64,000 nucleotides of DNA from Chloranthus sessilifolius (GCA_021018995.1 CM037595.1:89546991-89610990), one strand, 5' to 3'; counted from the first letter of the stretch, positions 35,111-47,700 are shown. Numbers and translations are program-made. The notes: generated by a model from the sequence alone, not told the origin.

Positions 35111-36463
35111 GGTAGAAATCCCCTATGGTGTCAAGATGAAGCCGATTATGATTGAACAAAGAAATGGGCCAACTTTTTGCCTACTAATTGAGGAACCCCC
35201 AAAGTTAGATGATGAGCCACCATGGTTCTCGGACATCAAAAACTTCCTCAAGACTCACACCTTCCCCGAGGGGACATCCAGAGAGGATCGACGAACCATC
35301 CAATGTTTAGCGGCTAATTACGTCATCTGTAGTGAGTGCCTCTACAAGCGGTCGTATAACAACATCCTGCTTAAATGTCTTACTGAAGGTGAGGCAGCCA
35401 GCATTATGAAAGAAATCCACGAGGGAGTATGCGGGGCCCACGTCAACGGGCGCATGCTTGCAAAGAAGATTGTACGGCAAGGATACTTCTGGACTACTAT
35501 GGAAACTGATTGCTCCAAGCACGTTCAGAAGTGCTACAAATGTCAAGAATACTCCAGTCTGATACATGCTCCAGCCATTGATCTACACAGCATGACCACT
35601 CCGTAGCCATTTGCCACCTGGGGCCTCGACGTCATCGGAAAGGTTAATCCGAAGGCTTCCAATGGACACCAATTTATCCTGGTCGCTATCAAGTACTTTA
35701 CCAAATGGGTAGAGACAACATCCTACGCAAATATCACGACTAGTCACGTTGAGAAATTTATCAAGAACATAGTTTGTCGGTTTGGCGTACCCAAGGACAT
35801 CATCACCGATAATGGCACAACCTTTGCGAACAAACGCATCAAGGCCTTCTACGAGCAGTACAAAATCAAGCACCATCACTCGTTGCCTTATCGGCCGCAA
35901 ACCAATGGGGCCGTGGAGGTCGCCAACAAGACAGTCGTCTGCATCCTTGAGAAAATGGTTGTCACCTACCGAGATTGGAGTGAAATGTTATCATTTGCAT
36001 TATGGGCCTATAGAATGTCGATTCGTACCGCTACAGGGGCAACACCGTTCTCCCTTTTGTATGGAACTGAGGTCGTCCTACCGATTGAGGTTGAGGTACC
36101 CTCACTCTGCATCCTCATGGAATCTGGCGTACCTTAAGCAAAAAAGAGAGGTCCCGCTTTGAGTAGCTAAACTTGCTAGATGAGAAAAGACTTCTAGCCT
36201 TATGCCATACCCAAGTTTACTAGGGGCGAATCACACATGCTTACAACAAACGTGTCCGCGGTCGAGATCTGAAGGTGAGAGACATCGTACTCAAGAAAAT
36301 CTTCCCCTCCCTCCACGCTGATCCGAGAGGGAAATTCAAGCCCAACTGGGAAGGACCCTATGTCATCCAAGATGTACTCCCGAGATACGCTATCCGCCTC
36401 ACCACCATGGACGGAGATCACTTTCCTGAGCCTATCAACGCTGGATACGTCCGACGCTTCTAA
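35110..36463 (+). pseudogene. Element D integrase (fossil)
   Basis: The zinc-binding segment is HEGVCGAHVNGRMLAKKI ... CYKCQ (about 35420-35545). The catalytic core has WGLDVIGKVN, ITDNGTTFANK and LPYRPQTNGAVEVANK, supplying the D, D and E positions. The C-terminus reads KPNWEGPYVIQDVLPRYAI and ends near 36463. Confidence 0.85.
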
Positions 36464-37105
36464 TCCTAAGTCTTTGCGGAAAGGTAGGTATTGGTAAAAA
36501 TGGATGTGTGACTGCTTAAGGGCCCAGTAAAAGAGGCCATCATTTCAAAGCCAAGTAGCCAAGAAGTGTCCCTGAACATTTATACCCTTTGCTACCCCTG
36601 TTGAGCTAATGGCCTTTCCTTCATTAAGCCCTCCCAGAAAAAGGCAAAATATGTGTATATACAAAAAAAAAAAAAGTTACTATCAAAAATCCAAAAAAAT
36701 ATAAGAAAAGTAAAATCCCAAAAAGATGTCTGAAAAAAAAAAAGCAAAAAGAACAAAAAATAGAAGAAAAATGGGGCATGTACAGTCAAAATCTCCCAAG
36801 GAAGAAGTGTATTACGGCAGCTAGTACCCAATCAAGGAAACCTTTTAAAACCCAGAATATCTTCAAAATTCCTAACCTGTCCCATGGCCACGATACATCC
36901 CGAGAAAAAGTCATCTTTAAGATCTACGAGCAGTCACAATATCCATTTAAGTCAGCACAAGCCACGCTGCGAGACAAACCAAGAAAATTTCATCCAACCG
37001 GCTATGACGGAATCAATGTCCATGTCGTGGCTCTCGAATGAAAAAAAAAAAGAAAGAAAAAATAATGAATAAATAATATATACGAGTTCAAAGCAACATG
37101 GACGC

Positions 37106-37293
37106 GGTAAAAACTCGAAAGGGCGCCACGGGTAAAACCAGCGAGTTTATACGGACCAGGTGAAAACCTGAAAAGGCATCGGGGGTAAAAATGCATACCC
37201 ATGGATGTAGTGAAAACCCGAAAGAGCGCTACGGGTAAAAAAGAAGGAAACAACGGGCACGGTGAAAACCTATCTTGGGCGCTGTGAGTAAAA
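37106..37293 (+). repeat. About 50-bp tandem repeat, four copies
   Basis: The core GGTGAAAACCCGAAAGGGCG followed by CTACGGGTAAAA recurs at 37106, 37159, 37209 and 37261. Very similar GTGAAAACC...GGGTAAAA repeats are known from the 3' regions of Ogre elements. Confidence 0.85.
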
Positions 37294-37809
37294 GTGTTGT
37301 AAAAGAGAGAAAAGGAAGAAGAAACAGAAATAGAAGAGGAAAGAGAGGAATCCTTCGGTCACCCTCCCGTACTACCTAATTCCCAACTGGGCCGCTCATG
37401 TTAGCTCAAATCAGGTCCCGACCAAGAATGCCTTAATAACCACACCGTCAAACATATGACCTAGGGTAAGGAGAAAAGGTTGATTCGATCCGAAGGGATG
37501 GGTGTTCCGGCCTTGGTAAAATTGTTGAGCCACACTCGGATCCAACCACATGAAGGGATTCGACTATGCTTAAAATTGGGACCCGTTTGCTTCCCCTTGC
37601 GTTTAAGGCACCAAAAAACAAAAAAAGAAAGAAAAGAGGTGATAAAATTCCCTTCTCCCATGTTCAAGCCAGCACCGTGCACGCCCCACTCCGAGATGAT
37701 TGGATTGATGACCGGAAAGACCCCTTTTGTAAAAGATAATACATTTTTCTTTCCCATTTCTTTAGCCCACACTACGTGCACCACCACAGGGTGAGGAAAG
37801 ACCACTTTT

Positions 37810-37990
37810 GCGAAAGATAATACATTTTCCTTTCCATTTTCACGCCCACACTGTGCACCACCACCGGGCAAGAGGGTCATTTCGCAAAAGATAATAGATT
37901 TTCCTTTCCATTTTCACGCCCACACTGTGCACCACCACCGGGCAAGAGGGTCATTTCGCAAAAGATAATAGATTTTCCTTTCCCATTTAT
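37810..37990 (+). repeat. 74-bp tandem repeat, two full copies plus a partial
   Basis: Copies start at 37810, 37884 and 37958 (GCRAAAGATAATAGATTTTC). The first two are nearly identical, so the duplication is recent relative to the element. A diverged copy lies at about 37728-37806. Confidence 0.88.
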
Positions 37991-38307
37991 ATGATCGTAC
38001 TATGAACTTTCCATCTCGAAAGAAAATCCATCAATCAAAGAGAGCAGGAATGACACTTTTGTAAAATAATAGATTTCCCTTTTCCATTTACAAGTTTGTA
38101 TTATGCTTACACCACATCCCAAAAAAATAATCGGTGTGATGCCTAGCTTCTTTCTTTCCTTTTTTACAAAAACATAACCAAATAAATAAATAAATAAATA
38201 AAAACATAAAGAAAATATCTATACCAAAAAGATGTATCTGAACAGGGGTTTTTTGAGCCCCCTTCTATGATTTTGATCTATGCAAAAAAGGTATCTGCAG
38301 GATGGAA

Positions 38308-40830
38308 TCAACGATCCAACTCGCACTTCAAGGCACGGATCTCTACGCGTAAAACGTCCTCCTGTACATCCCGCCCTGCCATCCAGCGGCCATGAAGACT
38401 CCTATACCGCTTCCGGGAGACATCAATAGCACCAAGAGCGTTACTCAAGGCCCCTTCCAAACGAAGGACCTCACACTTAGCTACATCAGCCCTGACTTCT
38501 GCCGCCTCTGCTCTAACCTTTTGTTTCTCTAAATGATCATGCAAGACACTATGACGGAGGTACGCAGCGTGGCTACCCGAGCCATCTGTAGTGCCACTCG
38601 AGCCGCTTGTACTTCGCGTAGAGGCAGTGGCGACTTGGTGCCTGGGGCACGCGATGTGGTGCCAAGAGGGCACGCGACATCTTGGTGTCGAGACGACACG
38701 ATATGTGGTGCCAGGAGGGCACGCGACATGGGGCCAGGAGGGCCTCACAACGTGGTCGCGCTGCGAGGACGCGACACGGTCGCAGGGTAAGACTTGTGTG
38801 ACACGAACGCGACATGGCCAGCTGGGCTAGCGATGTGGGGCGTTGCGGTGTGAATAGTAAAGTATGTCAAACCAAGGGGTTTGAGGTCCTCCCGTCATTT
38901 TGGTTGAATTATTGTTTTACCCTTATATGGGGGGAAGGGAGCTCGGGAACTATTTTCCTACACGGGGCCTTGCGTTGCCAGAGGGGGCGCAAGTGTCTCC
39001 TAGGCCTGAAAGGGTGGGCCTAGGACGTCGACGCAGCGATGCCGCGTGGCACCCAAGGTGAAGTTGAAGTATGGCCGGAAGCAACTTCACCGCATGGGAC
39101 TCGATGAAACTGCGGCATGAGGGCTGCGTGGGACTCCGTTGAGCACGCAGCGCATGAGGCGACACACGATGGGCTTGGTTGAGATATCAAAGACATGATG
39201 GCATGGGGAGCTGCATGCCAATACTGTTGTGAAGCGAGGTACTAGTGCAGTGCACAGCGTAAAGCTTGAGTAGGCCAAGTATGGAACAATGGTGCAATCG
39301 AGCGTATCGTAAGGGGCACGATTTATCGGATGGTAGGCCTTAGAAAGAAGGTAACCATGAGGGGGAGTTCCCGTCCTCTAGGCGGGTGATACCAGAGTTG
39401 ATGAAGAGATTGGTTGGCTTCGTTTGCATGTGGTAGCGAGGCATCGCGCGGGTTGATGGCGCGTCGAAGGACGCCCCCGTGACAGTTGGTATCAGAGATA
39501 GGCTGACTTAGCGCATCAGGCGTTTGGTGTCGCACGGACTGACACTGCTGGAAGAGTGACCCTGTGACAACACGCTTCTCGTCCACTAACAGCTCAATAC
39601 AGGATCGAAGCACCGACTCCTTTGGCCAGGGCCCCTCCACATCACTACTCTCGGGTTGATCCAAGTAACATGCAGAAGACCTCTCAGATAGTAGTCAAGC
39701 CTCATACTCTGGAGAGGTCAGAACCAAATTCCCCTGCTCTAAATCGCACATGAACGTCGACTGACGCGTTTCCCAAAGAGCAACTATCCTATCCAAGTCT
39801 CCAAGAGATCCCCGAGAGAAAATCAGGTCGCATAGAGGTGGTTTTGCAGCGCATGGCACCTGCTGAAGACAATCGAACTGGCGCAGCACCCGAAATGGGA
39901 AATAGTAAGTACTGCCGGTTAAACAAAGGAGAGTGATGCCCTCATAATCTCTAGAGCGAACCACTGGGAAAGTTCTGTCTAACCAAGGAAGCCTCCACAC
40001 CAACTCAGCTTCAGCCAGCCATGGTTTCAGCCCCTGTGCGTCCCCCTGCGGAAGCATGTGGCACCTACCCAGAAAGCAGCGGGCCACCTCACCACGAGCA
40101 ACATAGAAGCGAGGTACGGGTCCCATAATGGCAAGGTGCTCCCCTAGCCAGACCTGGAACAGAAGCGAGCACCCCCTAAGGAACTCCACTTTGCCCAATA
40201 AAAAAGCGTCAAGGCAACGATAGAGCTTTGCCAAAATCATGTGCATCACGGATCGGCCTCCCTCTAATTCTGCCAAAACGTCGCAGAGGGCAAGCGAGAA
40301 ACTCTCTCCCCCAGTATAGAAAAGAACCTCAGAGATAAGACAGAGAGCGAAAGCCTTCACGTTATAGACATTCCTAATCGGCAATTTTCGCAGGCTCTCG
40401 TCGCCAAAAAGTTCTCTCAAGAATTTCATCGAACACTTGGTAGGCCCACCAATGAGACTTTTCACATAATCAGTCAAACCCAAAGTCACGTGGACGGCTG
40501 TAGCATAACCCGGCTTTGGTATCACTTTGGCAAGGCCCTTATGAAGCTTCAAACCCGATAGGTTGGAGAATTCCTCAAGTGTAGGCGTCAACTCACGACT
40601 TCCAAATCGGAAGACATGGTGCCCATGTCCCAAAAAGAGGCCACCACATGTATAAAATCCCAAAGAGGAGAGACTTCAAGAAAGGACAAGAAACAGGCCA
40701 ATCCAAGTCAATCCAAATCCGCAAGTTCACTCTCATTCAAGCTCTCAATCCATTTCTTTAAAAAACTGGGTCCCATGCCCAACGAGGGAAGCATAGAGGT
40801 CTCGGGCCCCCCATGAGAGGCGAGGCCAGA
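38308..40830 (-). pseudogene. Element D antisense ORF 1, DUF7745/plant-mobile-domain-like (fossil)
   Basis: The longest stretch (39695-40663, about 322 codons) reads HHVFRFGSRELTPTLEEFSN, then LRKLPIRNVYNVKAFALCL, LEGGRSVMHMILAKLYRCLD and VWRLPWLDRTFPVV. This resembles the aminotransferase-like plant mobile domain / DUF7745 found in plant retrotransposons. The C-terminal part (38308-38560) is a coiled coil (HLEKQKVRAEAAEVRADVA). It lies antisense to gag-pol, as known for Tat elements. Element E interrupts it. Its role is unknown. Confidence 0.7.
38640..39510 (+). mobile_element. Element E: LTR fragment related to element C, nested in D
   Basis: The LTR-like DNA ends CGCCCCCGTGACA-like at 39484 and is followed by a primer site TGGTATCAGAGA (39487-39498) and a few bases of internal DNA. 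The block 38837-38903 (GGGGCGTTGCGGTG ... TTGAGGTCCT) matches the element C LTR (25943-26009, opposite strand). U3 has three imperfect repeats of GCCAGGAGGGCACGCGACAT. No second LTR is seen. Fossil fragment, more diverged than C. Confidence 0.7.
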
Positions 40831-41001
40831 AAGCGGGTCCATTGTCATACAAAGATGTTTCCAAGATACAATTCAATGTAGGACAATGGACCCACCCTTG
40901 GGCAAACAAAGAGAAAAATGGCAGCAAAAAGCACCAAGTCAAAATCAAAAGAGAAGGAAAATAGTGCATTCTCGAGTTTAAAAAATTCCAATTTCCCAAA
41001 A

Positions 41002-41120
41002 AGTGTCTGGCGTGTGTATTACGCACGCCAAGCCATTTCACACCCAGAAAGTGTCTGGCGTGTGTATTACACACACCAAGCCATTTCACTCCCAGAATTG
41101 TCTGGCGTGTGTAGCCAAGC
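41002..41120. repeat. 48-bp tandem repeat of the GGCGTGTGTA/TACACACGCC hairpin
   Basis: Two full copies and one half copy start at AGTGTCTGGCGTGTGTATTA. The same hairpin occurs in the LTR and leader of element D. Here it lies between the two antisense ORFs, upstream of antisense ORF 1. Confidence 0.85.
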
Positions 41121-41960
41121 CACTAATGCCCGCCCCTAAAAAAAAAGAGGTTGAGGGGAGGTTATTTTGGCTGATCCCCTAGACAGCCCACCTGTATTTT
41201 TTGTCATTTACTTAAAACAGTATACTAAGACCACATACAAAATCTTCTGGTCGCATCAAACGTATATTCAATTTTCCCATGCAGGAAAGGCCCGCACAAA
41301 TCTGAAAAGGGGCAGTCAAGTGCTAACCAAACGTATAGCCCAAAGGCTTTGTCTTGCTAGCAAAAATTGAGTCCACCCTGCAAATGAGCGCAGATATACC
41401 ACGACAAAAAAAGATAAAGAGATAGAGCAGGCAAAGAGGGAAAGCAACAAACATCCATTCAAAGAACTAAAGTCATCCAAAATATATTCTCCAATACAAA
41501 TGAAGACAGGAAAATCCCAAAAGTCTAACAATGTCTAAAAACAAATGAGAGCAGGCCTAATCCTTGGCAGCACCCTTCGATTTCTTGCAACAACGCGAGG
41601 TGCTTTGATAGGTCTTCACATCCCCCACCCGAGACCATTCCTGAGAGAGTCAGCTAAGTAGGGAGCGCGATTCCTTTTCACGAGCGCACTGCAGGTCATA
41701 TCTAAAGTCATCAATCAAGATCGGTTGGAAGATAAAAATAACAAGGCAATGATCGGAACCGGCCAGTATGACACTCACCATTTCCACGTCCCGAAGGCCG
41801 GCGATATTACGATAATACTCGGCATGGTTCACACTTCACAGCCGATTTGTAGTTCTGCACAAAAGAAGAAAGAAGAGATATCAGCTACAGGAGCCACAGG
41901 CGCAAACATAGGCATTTCTCTAGAAAGCAAACGCACAAAAAGAAAAAAACTCACCCCTAG
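41121..41960. other. Element D spacer between the antisense ORFs
   Basis: No coding region is supported; A/G-rich DNA with poly-purine runs. Confidence 0.5.
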
Positions 41961-43465
41961 GACCAGCTCATGTGGGCCGGACCGCTTCAGCAAAGATACG
42001 GGCCCGCTCGGCTACATCCGCGCACAAACTCGTAAGAAAGGCATCGTCGAGGCGTCTGAAGGTCCCCTGGACCTCAGCAGTCGAGCTACCAGAGGCACCC
42101 GTCGCAAAGGGGTCTGAAGGACCAGCCCCAGCAGCACTTGTCATCGTCCCATCGTCATCATCAGAATCACCCCCCGCCCCTCGGTCAAACTGTGAAAAGA
42201 GCAGGGCTTCAGTCAGGAGAGACAAAAGTTGAAATAGAACATTGCGAACTTGCCTAAAGAAAAAGGGGAACTACCTGAGATCACGGACTGCCAAAAGTCA
42301 AGAAGTTGGCACCAGGGACGAAACGCGGAAGGAGAGATCGATAGGGCAGGGATTCATACCACAGCTGATATCCCCCGGGCATGAGAAGATAATCGATAGG
42401 GACCCCATGATGGAGAAATTCGGCTGTGAGCTCCTCAATAGTACCCTTAAGAGTCATAACATCCGCGAGTGGGACCTGCGGCACAGCGAAGTGGTCCCGG
42501 TACTGATGTACCACTCTCTCTCCCAGATAATATGCCCGAGCCCAGGCCCCGTAAAAGAAAATGGCGCGACGGTCAACGAAAAAGCGGGCGGACCCACGGC
42601 GACTCGATCCCAGAGGGGAGAACCAACGTAAGGGTCATAGATGACCTGCCCAAGCAGAGAAGTGTCCCATCAGCCAAACAGGTAACATAAAAGGAATGCT
42701 GAGAAAGAAAAGAAAGAAATAACAGTACCTGCTCCGGGATCAGCAAGTCGAACTGGGACCTCAGGCCCATCTCCAAATGCTTCATTCCGACGTCCCTGCG
42801 ACAACCTTTGTGCTAGTTGCTCATGAGCGGATATATGTAAACCTCTGAGGAAAGGAGCAAGCGGCCAGGCTGGAAGTGCAGATACCCCCAAATCTGAAAA
42901 AAAAGAGGCAATAAACATAAAAAGTGTGCAGATGCAGGATGACTGGCTAGCCAACAAACCAGGGGAAGTAAGAAAAGCAGGGGTTACCTCAATCACAGGT
43001 CAGAAACCAACGACAAAAGCTATACCCCCAACTGAGGCTCGAGCCAGGCTAGACATCAGCACGGCATATCTGGCCCCACCCCAGTCGTACCGGTGCACAT
43101 CGTCCCAATTCCCCATGAGACTGAGTAAGGATAGTGAAACCCGGCCTCCGCTGGCATTCGCAAAGAGGGTCTTGCCTAGAAGAAAAAGGAGATAGATGCG
43201 AGCCAACTGCAGGGCACGCTCGGGCACAATAAAGATATCCGCATCCAGCTGGCCCAGATCCACCAATTCGTGCTCACCAAACAAATCGGCCAGTCAAGTT
43301 AATTTAACTTCAGTACCATGCCTGTGCTGAGGGGAGGGATAATCCCCGATTAATTGAACCACCTCATATAGACCTGTTACGCAAAGGTTGGTCACCGGTG
43401 TGCCCCCAATCCTAATCCTCGTAATCATCGACCAATCGACAGGGGTGATAGTCATCTCAGCCATC
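41961..43465 (-). pseudogene. Element D antisense ORF 2, plant-mobile-domain-like (fossil)
   Basis: On the minus strand it starts MAEMTITPVDWSMITRIRIG (43462), continues with LLFLLGKTLFANASGGRVSL and WDDVHRYDWGGARYAVLMSS (about 43030-43220), then LPAWPLAPFLRGLHI (about 42860) and a Ser/Asp-rich tail (GGDSDDDDGTMTS, about 42170). Residue patterns resemble the plant mobile domain (PF10536 type). The pieces lie in different frames with possible splice borders, so the ORF was probably spliced or is decayed; I cannot tell which. Confidence 0.6.
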
Positions 43466-43469
43466 GCCG

Positions 43470-43875
43470 CTCCGGCTCTCCCCTCTACTCCTCTACCTTC
43501 CTTGCTTTTCCTTTATCCAAGGATTCAAGCCGTTATGTCGCCGAATTTTCGGTGTTTGCAGAGAGCTTGATAGGATCATAGTGCCTTCGGGCAAAAGGAA
43601 GTGCTTTTTTATTTTATATTCATTTAGGTCATAAGTAGAGACCGCTTCCGAGCGGGTTGATCGGGTGCCTAACACATTCCTGATCGATAACCGAAGCCCC
43701 TACCCAAGAGCCTTTGGCGTTAGACCGGCGAATCAGAGTCATATTTTTGGCATTTCGGTGCTTATAAAATTGATTTGAGGTTTCCCGAGACACCAAAAGC
43801 TTCGGGTGGCGACTCTAGTTTTTTATTAAACTAGCGTATCGTCGCGACGGACACGCGAGAACCCACGGTTGCACA
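43470..43875 (+). repeat. Element D 3' LTR (about 400 bp recognisable)
   Basis: It matches 20650-21055 at roughly 90% by eye, from CTCTCCCCTCTACTCCTC to CCCACGGTTGCACA. The antisense ORF 2 start lies directly beside it. Confidence 0.88.
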
Positions 43876-44700
43876 GGACCCTAAAGTCTTCCTTGATTGA
43901 GTCTCCGACATGGAACACCACTTTGAGTGGTATGGCATGAACAATGAGCGATGTGCTAGACTTGACAAAATGAAGCTCATTGGGCAAGCTCAACTCTTTT
44001 GGGTCAACATCGAGCGTATGCGAATGAACGCGGGTCGTGCTCCCATTACCTGTTGGGAGGACATGAGGGAGTGACTTACGGAGAAGTACGTTCCTTTATC
44101 ATACTACCACCGCCTACTTGACCAATGGCAAAATTTGCGCCAAGGTAGTATGCCCGTAGCCAAGTACATTGGCAAGTTTGAGGAGTTCATGATGAGAGCT
44201 AATGTGTCGGAAGATCCTCAAGTCACTCTTTCAAGGTTCTGCATCGGGTTGCGATTGGACCTCCAAAAAGAGTTGATCTCCCACCCTGTCAGCACTCTTA
44301 AAGAGTGTTACGCCGTTGTGCAAGACTTTGAGAGGTACTTGAAGACGACGATGGTGAGACGATTTGAGCCACATACCAGTAGCCATAGAGTCGGAGAAGG
44401 AAGGCCTAGTGCTAGGAACCCACTTCCCAAGCCCACACAACCCACTCCTACAAACGTGAGGCTTGACAAAGGAAAGGGTGCGGTGGGTGAGTCCTCAAGG
44501 GGTGACACTCAGCCAAGTGCTATAAATGTCATGGGTTTGACCATTTTGCCACCCAATGCCCTACGAAAGACCCCCAAAGAACTCTCTTGGTTGAAGAAGA
44601 GGTCGGTGAGGAAGAAAGTGTTGAAGAGGAAGTGTATGAACCGGAAATCGCACCTAGTGATGAGGAGGGGATGACAGTAGTTGTGCATTAGCTTGCATCC
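43876..44700 (+). pseudogene. Element B gag, remaining part
   Basis: It resumes with DPKVFLD and continues SDMEHHFEWYGMNNERCARL, GSMPVAKYIGKFEEFMMRAN and RLDLQKELISHPVSTL, matching element A gag. A basic linker leads to the zinc-knuckle region near 44520. Confidence 0.8.
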
Positions 44701-44708
44701 AAGAGTGC

Positions 44709-47700
44709 TTGGTTGTGAGGTGTGCTCTTGCACAACCTCAACGTGATGAGAAGGAGGATCGGCGTATGGATAATATTTTCTATACTTTTGCCAAGTGTGG
44801 TGAGAAGAGTTGTAGGGTCATTGTAGATAGCGGGAGTTGCACGAACGTTGTGTCGACACACGCCATTACCCGTTTAGGGCTCACACCCGAACCTCATCCG
44901 AGACAGTACAAAGTCACATGGGTCGACTCATCTTCCATTCCTGTGTCTCAAAGGTGTCGTGTGCCGATACAATTAGCCTCATATTCGGACACTTTATGGT
45001 GCGATTTGGTACAAATGGACGTTGGCCACATCATTTTAGGAAGGCCTTGGCTCTACGACATGGATGTGACCCTCCTTGGACAGTCTAATGTGTGAACATT
45101 CATGCATGAGGGCAAGAAGATAAAGTTGAACCCTTTGCCTCCCAAAACTCCCTCGAGCAAGAGGGTTGACAAGAAGGGCGGTCCATCTAAGACCATTAAT
45201 ACTGTGAGCCCTTCGGAATTTGAGAGAGCGTCCTTAGATGAGAGCGTGGTGTATCATCACCGTTGAGCATGCTCTCGGGTCTATGGGTGAGTACCCTAAG
45301 GAGGTTGAGTCCATTTTAAGAGAATTTGTGGATGCCTTCCCGGAAGACTTGCCCAATGAACTCCCTCCCATGTGTGACAGTGAACACACAATAAACTTGG
45401 TTCCCGGATCTACTCTACCGAACCTACCTCACTATAGGTTAAATCCGGTTGAAGACGCTGAGCTAACTTGGCAAGTCGATGAGCTCCTTCGGAAAGGGTT
45501 CATGCAAGAGAGCTTGAGCCCATGTGCCGTACCCGCACTACTCACACCTAAGAAAAATGGCACGTGACGGATGTGTGTGGATAGTCAGGCCATCGACAAG
45601 ATTACGGTCAAATATCGGTTCCCTATACCGAGGCTCGATGATATGTTGGATATGATGGTTGGTGTCACTATCTTCTCTAAGATAGATCTCAAGAGTGGCT
45701 ACCATCAAGTCCAAATCCGCCCCCGGTGATGAATGGAAAACCGCCTTCAAGACCAAAGATGGTCTTTATGAGTGGATGGTCATGCCATTTGGGTTTTCCA
45801 ATGCCCCAAGCACCTTTATGAGGCTCATGACCCAAGTGTTGTGATCCTTTATTGGGAAGTTCCCTGTGGTGTATTTTGATGACATTTTGATCTATAGTCA
45901 CAACAAGGAGCAACACTTGATCCACCTTCGGTTGGTTTGTGAAACATTGAGGGGAAAGCAACTGTATGGGAACTTCAAGAAGCGTACGTTCATGCAACAA
46001 TCCGTTGTTTTCTTAGGGTTCATTGTCTCGGCCGATGGTATGGTTGCGGACCCGGAAAAGGTAAAGGCTATTGTGGAGTGGCCCGAGCCTAAGAACATAC
46101 ATGATGTCGGTAGCTTCCATGGATTGGCTACATTTTATCACCGCTTCATTCAAAGCTTTAGCATCATTATGGTTCCCATCACCGATTGTATGAAAAAATG
46201 GGAGTTTCAATGGAGCAAATCCGCGACGAAGGTCTTTGCCGAGATCAAAGAGAGAATGATGAGTGCACTCGTCATGCGCCTACCGGACTTTTCTAAAGTC
46301 TTCGAAGTCACTTGCGACGCTTCGGGTGTAGACATAGGAAGAGTGCTTAGCCAAGAAGGCCATCCCGTGGCCTACTTTAGTGAAAAACTCAACGAGGCAA
46401 AGCAGAAATACTCCACCTATGATAAGGAGTTTTATGCGGTCACCCGATCTCTTTGGTATTGAAAACATTACCTTAGACCGCAGGAATTTGTGCTATTTTC
46501 CGACCATGAAGCCTTACGCTTCCTTGCTTCCCAAAAGAAGTTGAACCCAAGGCACGCGACGTGGGTCGAATACCTTCAAGGGTTCACATTCGTATTGAAG
46601 CACAAGGCCGGTGCTGAAAACAAAACAGCTGATGCACTTAATCGTTAGGTAGCGACTTTACAGGACATGAGCACCAAGGTCGTGAGGTTTGAGCAATTGA
46701 TCCAAGACTATCCTGAGTGCCCAGATTTTGGGGCGGAGTGCATTGCTTTACAGGACAATCCGCCCAGCGCTAACTCCAAGTATACCCTGCAAGAAGGGTA
46801 CTTGTTTATGGGTCATCGCCTATGCATCCCTCACACTTCATTGCGCGATTTTCTCAATTGGGAATTGCATGCCGGAGGGGTTGCCGGTCATTTCGAGTGG
46901 AACAAGACCATTGCGCTCGTTGAAGATAGATTCTTTTGGTCTGGTCTTATGCGAGATGTCACTTGGATTGTGCGACAATGTCGCACTTGCCAAGTCTCCA
47001 AGCAAGGAGGCAAAATACCGACTTGTACACTCCTTTGCCGATACCGCACACGCCTTGGCAAGACATTTCAATGGACTTCGTGCTTGGGCTCACCAAGACA
47101 TTGAGAAAGCACGACTCTATTTTTATCAATTGTGGACCGATTTTCCAAAATGGCCCACTTCATACCGTGCAACAGACCACCAACGCAACCCATGTTGCAA
47201 AGTTATTTTTCAATGAGGTAGTGCGCCTCTATGGATTACCCAAAACCATTGTGTCTGATAGGGATGTCAAGTTTACAAGTTACTTTTGGAAAACCCTATG
47301 GCACATGATGGGTACAATGCTCCAATTTTCATCGGCATATCATCCTCAAACCGATGGTCAAACGGAGGCTACCAATAGGAGTTTAGGCAATCTCCTTCGT
47401 TGTCTTGTCGGTGATCACATTAGGACCTGGGACTCCATTCTACCATTAGTCGAGTTTGCATACAACAACTCCGTCAATAGGTCCACAAGTAAGAGTCCAT
47501 TTGAAGTTGTGCATGATCACAAACCAAGTACACCCCTAGATTTGATCCCTATGTCCGCATCTCACCGCATGTCTGAGTCCGCAGATACATTTGCACAATA
47601 TCTTCATAACTTGCATGCCGAAATTAGACGAAAATTAATTCGAGCAATGATAATTACAAGTTATCGGCGGATTCCCACAAGCGTTTAAAGGAATTCCAAA

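Larger units (their letters stand above)
36464..38300 (+). other. Element D untranslated region between integrase and antisense ORFs
   Basis: Purine-rich, A-rich non-coding DNA with two tandem repeat blocks, listed separately. No coding region is supported. Repeat-rich spacers after pol are typical of Ogre/Tat elements. Confidence 0.65.
19833..43875 (+). mobile_element. Element D: Tat/Ogre-type Ty3/gypsy giant LTR retrotransposon
   Basis: It spans about 24 kb, of which about 17 kb is its own once C and E are set aside. In order it has a 5' LTR, a tRNA-Arg-type primer site, a long leader with a proline-rich ORF, gag, protease, a G-patch-like segment, RT, RNase H, a second archaeal-type RNase H, integrase, tandem repeats, two antisense ORFs and a 3' LTR. 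Extra RNase H, antisense ORFs and a large size are known hallmarks of the Tat lineage, which includes Ogre. The left border is approximate and no target duplication was recognised. The two LTRs compare over about 400 bp at roughly 90% by eye. It is broken, with many reading-frame interruptions. Confidence 0.85.

Noticed and set aside
40745-41089. Repeated LGVCNTHAK peptide in several open stretches
   Set aside because: It is the translation of the GGCGTGTGTA/TACACACGCC hairpin in whatever frame is open, not a protein repeat.
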